From positions 35,140 through 99,139 of the forward strand of contig NZ_PQIG01000077.1 in the NCBI RefSeq assembly GCF_012349115.1: 64,000 bases of DNA, written 5' to 3'. The position numbers and the translations under genes were made by a program. This DNA is from Rhizobium ruizarguesonis (GTDB taxonomy: Bacteria > Pseudomonadota > Alphaproteobacteria > Rhizobiales > Rhizobiaceae). The notes below the pieces were generated by a model. The model did no database searches and was not told where the DNA came from. It saw nothing but the letters and a program-made list of their open reading frames with translations. Position 1 is the first letter of the stretch. Every line of letters begins with the position of its first letter. Positions 59,170-64,000 of the stretch are shown here, piece by piece.

Positions 59170-60242
59170 GCCTGGGTCATCGCCTTCTTGAGTTCGATCG
59201 TCATCTGCTCCATCTGCTGCTCGGCGAGCGCCCGTTTCCGACGCCCCTCCTCCTGAACCTGCAGCACGCCTGATATGGTATCGATCAGATCCCTGTTCGC
59301 CTTGGCGAGCGTGTCGATATCGACGATGCCGCGCTGCGACTGCTGCTCGATGGCGATCGCCTGGTCCTTCATCATCTCGGATGCCTGGCGGATCATGTCG
59401 TTGGTGGCGTCGGTCACCGCCTTCTGCAGATCGAGCGCCGATTTCTGCCGCGTCAGGCCGAGCAGGATCACCATCTTCTGCTTCCAGGCCGGCACCGTCA
59501 GCGCCGAAGTCGCCTGCAGATTCTCGATCAGCGTTTCGTCGCCCGCCTGAACGATGCGGATCTGCGGCAACTGCTGAATGCCGAGCTGGCGGGCCTGCTG
59601 CAGGTAGAAGACCCGCTTTTCCAACCGGTCGAGCGCCTGCAGGCTGTCCTGATAGGTCTGCGCCTCGAGCATGCCGCCGCCGGGGCCGGTCGCCGCCGCC
59701 TCGGCTTGCGCCTTCAGCCTCGGCAGATCGACACCGCGGAAACGCTCGGCGAAAGTCTTGCCGGCCTGAACATAGGCCTCGAGCCGCATGATCGATTGCC
59801 TGGTTTCCTCATGCAGGTCGTCGAACAGCGCGATGTCGCGCCTCAGCGTATCCTTATGGCGGTCGAGCTCCAGGCCGATCCGGTCGATCTGGCCGGCCAC
59901 GTCTTCGAACTCCGCCTTGAAGCGTTCGAGCCGGGCCTTGGCCGAGAGAAACATGCGGCTGAGGAAACCCTTATCCTTCAGCGATGCCGGATCGAGGCTT
60001 TTCGATTTGAGGATGATGTCGGTCAGCAGGCGGCCGACATCGCCGAGATCCTTGTTGCGGACTTCGCGCAGGATCCTGTCGGCATAATCGCTGACCGCCT
60101 GCTGGGCGCGGTCGCCATAGACCGAGATGCCGGCGCGGTCGGTGATATTGATGCTATCGGAAATGCGGGCAATTTCCGCCGGATCGGCGACGACAACCGG
60201 CAGGGCGGCATTCTGAACAGTCGCGAGATCGGTATCGGCCAT
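59166..60242 (-). CDS. TelA-family toxic-anion-resistance protein
   Basis: A 358-residue cytoplasmic helical protein. The pattern RISDSINITDRAGISVYGDRAQQAVSDYADRIL, FDDLHEETRQSIMRLEAYVQAG, and WKQKMVILLGLTRQKSALDLQKAVTDATNDMI is that of TelA (DUF939-type). Members are linked to tellurite and cell-wall stress resistance, with no known biochemistry. ATG 60240-60242 chosen over TTG 60257. First gene of the operon telA - VWA - xpaC - binding protein. Confidence 0.88.
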   Translation of the reverse strand: MADTDLATVQNAALPVVVADPAEIARISDSINITDRAGISVYGDRAQQAVSDYADRILREVRNKDLGDVGRLLTDIILKSKSLDPASLKDKGFLSRMFLSAKARLERFKAEFEDVAGQIDRIGLELDRHKDTLRRDIALFDDLHEETRQSIMRLEAYVQAGKTFAERFRGVDLPRLKAQAEAAATGPGGGMLEAQTYQDSLQALDRLEKRVFYLQQARQLGIQQLPQIRIVQAGDETLIENLQATSALTVPAWKQKMVILLGLTRQKSALDLQKAVTDATNDMIRQASEMMKDQAIAIEQQSQRGIVDIDTLAKANRDLIDTISGVLQVQEEGRRKRALAEQQMEQMTIELKKAMTQA

Positions 60243-60433
60243 GGCTCGGGCTTTCAAGCTTGCGGTGCGTAATGGTCTACGCAGTCTGACGGAGAGACGT
60301 CATCGCAATGGCTTGGCCGCTGGGATCGCACCGACCCGAAAAGCAGGACGACAGACGGCGACTCAGTCATCGCTGATCGCCGAACCATAGTGAATTTTAT
60401 GATACAGTTTTATGACAGGCGTGCTCTCGCCGC

Positions 60434-61270
60434 CTATTTGCAAACCTCGGCCTTGCGGTCGAGCAGCTCCAGCTTGGCGAGCTTGCCGGTCAGGACGAAA
60501 TCGCCGTAATCCATCGTCAGGTCGCGGGTGATGCCGTTCTCATAGAGCTTGAACGACATGCGGTAGACCGGCAAAGCATCGGATTTCGCATTCTCGTTGA
60601 AATAGGCGATCGTTACCGGCCAGAAGGCAGTCTTGGAGAAGGCGCCGGCATTACCGGCATCGGTTTCCTCGGCGATCGGGGTCTCCTGCTTGCCGACGAT
60701 CGTCGTCGTCGCAAGCGACTTGTCGCCGTCATCGGAACCGTCGAAGACACGCGCCTCGAAGAAGCGCTTGCCGTCCTTGGCGTGCTGGATGACGTCGAGC
60801 ATATGTTCCGTGGGAAAACGGCTTTCTAAAAGCTGGAGCTCGCGGCTCGCCGGCTGCGTCAGATCGACCTTGACACCATCCGGCTGATCCTGAGCCGCAC
60901 CGTTGACCTCCTTGTCGAGCTGGTCGTCAGTGAAGGACTTGGTGTCGAAGGTGAACTTGCCGTCCTTCAGGTTCTCGAAGGTCTTCGTCTGCTGGTCGCT
61001 GACGCGTACGCTGTCGCCGGTGTCGATCTGCGTCACGAAGCGGAAATTGGTGGTGAAGCCCTGGCAATAGCTGCCATCGAACTCATAAACCATGCGACCA
61101 TACATGGCGGCGATGCCAGAGCGGTCCGAGGCGTCCTTCAATTCCAGATCGTAGACCGCACGATGTGCAACGAGGCCGGTCGCGATCGCAGCGCTTACCG
61201 CGGGCGCAGCCGCCCATGCATTGGCGGAAACACTGGCGAGAAGCAGAGCGACAAGACTCGATCGGAACAT
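60434..61270 (-). CDS. EipB-type periplasmic envelope protein (DUF1849)
   Basis: A 278-residue protein with a signal peptide (LVALLLASVSANAWA) and the DUF1849 pattern: GLVAHRAVYDLELKDASDRSGIAAMYGRMVYEF, DGSYCQGFTTNFRF, and a C-terminal EVCK. The two cysteines (in YCQG and EVCK) match the conserved disulfide described for Brucella EipB, which maintains envelope integrity. It is flanked by about 190 bases upstream of telA and 136 bases before the divergent ridA-like gene. Confidence 0.9.
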   Translation of the reverse strand: MFRSSLVALLLASVSANAWAAAPAVSAAIATGLVAHRAVYDLELKDASDRSGIAAMYGRMVYEFDGSYCQGFTTNFRFVTQIDTGDSVRVSDQQTKTFENLKDGKFTFDTKSFTDDQLDKEVNGAAQDQPDGVKVDLTQPASRELQLLESRFPTEHMLDVIQHAKDGKRFFEARVFDGSDDGDKSLATTTIVGKQETPIAEETDAGNAGAFSKTAFWPVTIAYFNENAKSDALPVYRMSFKLYENGITRDLTMDYGDFVLTGKLAKLELLDRKAEVCK

Positions 61271-61406
61271 TCATTAACTCCTGTTGGACTCGGTCGCGAT
61301 GTTATAAGAACGCTTTCGGCCAAATCGAGGCTCGAAACTGTCATATTAAAGATTCTAGTCTTGATGCATAATTTTAGAAGAATTGACAACAAAAGCGGAG
61401 ACGAAA

Positions 61407-61877
61407 ATGTCCGATGAAATAGCAGCGCGCCTGATTGAGATGGGGATAACCCTGCCCGAAGCCGCAGCACCTGCTGCAAATTACGTTCCCTATGTCATCA
61501 GCGGCAATCTCCTCTACATCTCCGGCCAGCTGCCTCTCGAAGGCGGCAAGGTCGCCGTATCGGGCCATCTCGGCAAGACCGTCGACGTTGCAGCAGGCCA
61601 GCGCGGCGCCGAACTCTGCGCCATCAACATCCTTGCCCAGGCGAAGGCGGCACTTGGCGGTGATCTCGGCCGTATCCGGCGCGTCGTCAAGCTGAACGGC
61701 TTCGTTGCCTCGGCGCCCGACTTCATTGAGCAGCATCTCGTCATCAACGGCGCTTCGAACCTGATTGCCGGCGTGCTCGGCGAAGCCGGCAAACATGCGC
61801 GTGCTGCTGTCGGCATGGCCGCCCTGCCGTTGAACGCCGCCGTCGAGATAGACGCTATCATGGAAATCGCCGAATGA
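61407..61877 (+). CDS. RidA-family protein (YjgF/YER057c/UK114)
   Basis: A 156-residue member of the long RidA subgroup. Family members remove reactive enamine/imine intermediates. Visible: YVPYVISGNLLYISGQLPLEGG, ILAQAKAALGGDLGRIRRVVKLNGFVAS and HARAAVGMAALPLNAAVEIDAI with the substrate-binding Arg. ATG 61407 preferred over TTG 61383. Its stop overlaps the next start by 4 bases. Confidence 0.92.
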   Translation: MSDEIAARLIEMGITLPEAAAPAANYVPYVISGNLLYISGQLPLEGGKVAVSGHLGKTVDVAAGQRGAELCAINILAQAKAALGGDLGRIRRVVKLNGFVASAPDFIEQHLVINGASNLIAGVLGEAGKHARAAVGMAALPLNAAVEIDAIMEIAE

Positions 61878-62593
61878 CCAATGCTGCCTGGATCAGGGAC
61901 CTGCCGGTCGCCCATCGCGGCTATCACGATCTCAACACCCATATCTGGGAAAATACGCTTTCGGCATTCTCGCGCGCCGTCGAAGCGGGCTTTGCGATCG
62001 AATGCGACCTGCATTACGCCTCCGATGGCGTGCCGGTCATCTTTCACGACGAGGACTTGCAGCGCCTGTGCAATCTCAATGGCGACATCCGCGAGCGCAC
62101 CTCCAGGGAACTCGGACTGATCGCCGTCGGCGGCACCAGCGACAAGGTGCCGACGCTGCGCCAGCTCCTCGACCTCGTCAAGGGCAAGGTGCCGCTGGTG
62201 CTGGAGCTCAAGGGACGCGAGGCCGATGACGAGGGTTTTGCCGAAGCCGTGCTCGAGGTGCTCGAAGGCTATCAGGGCAAGGTGGCGCTAATGAGCTTCG
62301 ACCACTGGCTGCTGCGCGATCTGAAGACGCTTGGCTCGCCCTACCCTCTCGGGCTGACCGCCAACGGCAACACGCCGGACGCATTCAAGACACATGCGAA
62401 GGCGATGGAGATCGGCCTCGATTTCATCTCCTACCATTATGGCGATCTGCCGAACGCCTTTATCACCAGCGAACACGAAAAGGGCATTCCTGTCATCACC
62501 TGGACGGTGCGTGACGAAGAGGCGCGCCGGCTTACATTCGCAAACGCAGACCAGATGACCTTCGAAGGCTTCGATCCGCGTGTGGCTGCTTGA
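61874..62593 (+). CDS. Glycerophosphodiester phosphodiesterase
   Basis: A 239-residue GDPD-family enzyme without a signal peptide. Visible: VAHRGYHD (first catalytic His and Arg), AIECDLHYASDGVPVIFHDEDLQRLCN (metal-binding Glu, Asp and second His), PLVLELKGREA and ITWTVRDEE. It would cleave glycerophosphodiesters to glycerol 3-phosphate in the cytoplasm. Coupled to ridA. Confidence 0.92.
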   Translation: MTNAAWIRDLPVAHRGYHDLNTHIWENTLSAFSRAVEAGFAIECDLHYASDGVPVIFHDEDLQRLCNLNGDIRERTSRELGLIAVGGTSDKVPTLRQLLDLVKGKVPLVLELKGREADDEGFAEAVLEVLEGYQGKVALMSFDHWLLRDLKTLGSPYPLGLTANGNTPDAFKTHAKAMEIGLDFISYHYGDLPNAFITSEHEKGIPVITWTVRDEEARRLTFANADQMTFEGFDPRVAA

Positions 62594-62671
62594 CGCTCGC
62601 TTTTTGGCCAAGATCATGCGCAGACTGAGACAGAGCCGAAACCATCCTCCCACAGGCTTCGCATTTGTCCC

Positions 62672-63862
62672 ATGACTGACGAACTATCCATTCGCGTCGA
62701 ACGCTCCTTCACCGCGATTTCCCCGGAGAGCTGGTCCAAGCTTTCCGGAGCGTCGAAGACCTGCGCTACGATTGCCTACAACCCTTTCGTTTCACACGCT
62801 TTTCTATCGTCGCTTGAGGAATCCGGCTCGGCCGACGCAGAGACGGGATGGCTCGGCCACCATCTGCTGCTCGAGACCGATCGCGGCGAGTTGATCGGTG
62901 CCCTGCCCGGCTATCTCAAGAACCACAGCCAGGGCGAATATGTCTTCGACCATGGCTGGGCCGACGCCTTCGAGCGGGCCGGCGGGCGTTATTATCCCAA
63001 ACTTCAGTGCTCGATCCCGTTCACCCCGGCGACAGGCCCGCGTCTTCTTGTCGCCGAGGGGCTGCAGCGGCTACCGATCCAGAGCGCGATCGCCGAAAGC
63101 CTGAAGGAGGTCGTGCGCCGGCTCGGTATCTCCTCGGCCCATATCACCTTCGTGCCGGACGAAGAGATCGGCGTCTTCGAGATGGACGGCTATCTGCACC
63201 GCACCGACCAGCAGTTCCATTTCATCAATGACGGCTATGCCAATCACGAGGAATTTCTCGAAACGCTTGCCTCGCGCAAACGCAAGGCATTGCGCAAGGA
63301 GCGCCGCGCCGCTCTCGAAAACGGTATCAGCATCGACTGGCTGACCGGCCGCGACCTGACCGAACGCATCTGGGACCAGTTCTTCAAGTTTTACATGGAT
63401 ACTGGCGGGCGCAAGTGGGGCCGGCCCTACCTCACCCGCAAGTTCTACTCGTTGATCGGCGAGCGCATGGCCGACGATATCCTGCTCGTCATGGCCAAGC
63501 GCGACGGGCGCTATATCGCCGGCGCGATCAACTTCATCGGCGGCGATACACTCTACGGCCGTCACTGGGGCTGCATCGAGGATCATCCCTTCCTGCATTT
63601 CGAGGTCTGCTATCACCAGGCGATCGACTTCGCCCTTTCGAAAGGGCTGAAACGTGTCGAGGCCGGCGCCCAGGGCGAACACAAGCTCGCCCGCGGCTAT
63701 CTGCCGGTGACGACGCATTCCGCCCACTATGTCGCTCATGCCGGCCTTCGCCGGGCGATCGGCGACTATCTCGCGCGAGAGCGCGCCGATGTCGAACAGA
63801 TGAGCGAGCTGTTGACCGAACACAGTCCTTTCCGCAAGGGCGAGCGTCTGCAGGAGGATTGA
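62672..63862 (+). CDS. FemAB-like GNAT acetyltransferase (PF04339-type)
   Basis: A 396-residue protein with the pattern of the peptidogalycan-biosynthesis/DUF482 family: YNPFVSHAFLSSLEESGSA, DHGWADAFERAGGRYYPKLQ, FTPATGPRLL, RKRKALRKERRAAL, GRHWGCIEDHPFLHFEVCYHQAIDFA and GAQGEHKLARGYLP. Exact reaction unknown. It follows the phosphodiesterase by 78 bases on the same strand. Confidence 0.88.
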   Translation: MTDELSIRVERSFTAISPESWSKLSGASKTCATIAYNPFVSHAFLSSLEESGSADAETGWLGHHLLLETDRGELIGALPGYLKNHSQGEYVFDHGWADAFERAGGRYYPKLQCSIPFTPATGPRLLVAEGLQRLPIQSAIAESLKEVVRRLGISSAHITFVPDEEIGVFEMDGYLHRTDQQFHFINDGYANHEEFLETLASRKRKALRKERRAALENGISIDWLTGRDLTERIWDQFFKFYMDTGGRKWGRPYLTRKFYSLIGERMADDILLVMAKRDGRYIAGAINFIGGDTLYGRHWGCIEDHPFLHFEVCYHQAIDFALSKGLKRVEAGAQGEHKLARGYLPVTTHSAHYVAHAGLRRAIGDYLARERADVEQMSELLTEHSPFRKGERLQED

Positions 63863-63898
63863 CGCCGCCGCACCGGTCGCGCTACCCGATCAACGACG

Positions 63899-64000
63899 CA
63901 TATTCCTTAAATCGGAATCGATTTAAGGATAAAATTATGCAGCAATTCAAAGCGCTACAGCGTCCTTTGCGCGTTTGAAAAGACGCGCGGCGCTGTGAAA
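63899..64000. repeat. Rhizobial intergenic repeat at the window edge
   Basis: Contains a perfect 11-base inverted repeat with a GAAT loop (TCCTTAAATCG-GAAT-CGATTTAAGGA, 63904-63929), then AGCAATTCAAAGCGCTACAGCGTCC and a GCGCGT...ACGCGC hairpin with flanking TACAGCG/CGCTGT arms. I recognise this composite as a dispersed repeat of Rhizobium and Agrobacterium genomes. It is cut by the window end. Confidence 0.7.

Overview
The window reads as chromosomal DNA of a Rhizobium-type alphaproteobacterium, most like the R. etli / R. leguminosarum group. The evidence is a high-GC sequence with the dusB-ntrB-ntrC / ntrY-ntrX nitrogen cluster, a fused ispDF gene, a pyruvate dehydrogenase whose E1-beta subunit carries its own lipoyl domain, an EipB (DUF1849) gene, the long rpsB-to-lpxB envelope operon and several repeat families that I recognise as rhizobial. 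No tRNA, rRNA, CRISPR array, integrase or transposase was seen.

Layout. 1-3987 holds the start of a D-amino-acid aminotransferase gene, then ntrX and ntrY (minus strand). 3988-18204 is an accessory block lying between ntrY and ntrC. It has a Met-rich EF-hand protein, a DksA/TraR-like zinc-finger protein behind a perfect FNR/FixK-type box, a Tat-exported sulfatase, a formylglycine-generating enzyme (FGE), a small protein of unknown function, a second larger sulfatase, a small membrane protein, a membrane-anchored TPR regulator-like protein, a DUF2092 protein, a tiny secreted protein, a decayed DUF900-type hydrolase lipoprotein gene and an outer-membrane beta-barrel-like protein. 18205-21820 is ntrC, ntrB and dusB. 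21966-30000 has ispDF, a CinA C-terminal-type amidase, a RatA/Coq10-like protein, two tandem P-loop proteins, lipA, two small membrane proteins, lpdA, a GNAT acetyltransferase and an SGNH hydrolase. 30015-37594 carries pdhC, pdhB, pdhA, ftsB-like, eno, kdsA and a VOC protein. 37728-42502 carries lexA, comEC and gltA. 42534-55670 is the co-oriented lpxB, lpxI, lpxA, fabZ, lpxD, bamA, rseP, cdsA, uppS, frr, pyrH, tsf, rpsB series. 55852-60242 is a four-gene TelA/VWA/XpaC/solute-binding-like operon. 60434-63862 has eipB-like, ridA-like, glpQ-like and a FemAB-like acetyltransferase gene. The window ends in a rhizobial intergenic repeat.

Main novelty. In the accessory block a 19-bp palindrome, GTAnnTTACnGTAAnnTAC, recurs in good or partial form in the leader of nearly every transcription unit between 7.3 and 17.3 kb: both sulfatases, the FGE, the small protein, the regulator-like gene and the outer-membrane protein. 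This looks like an undescribed regulon for sulfatase expression and maturation. The best local candidate for its regulator is the 612-residue membrane protein whose N-terminus resembles a degenerate winged helix. The block also splits the Ntr genes, which are usually contiguous in rhizobia. All calls come from reading the sequence; no database search was run.
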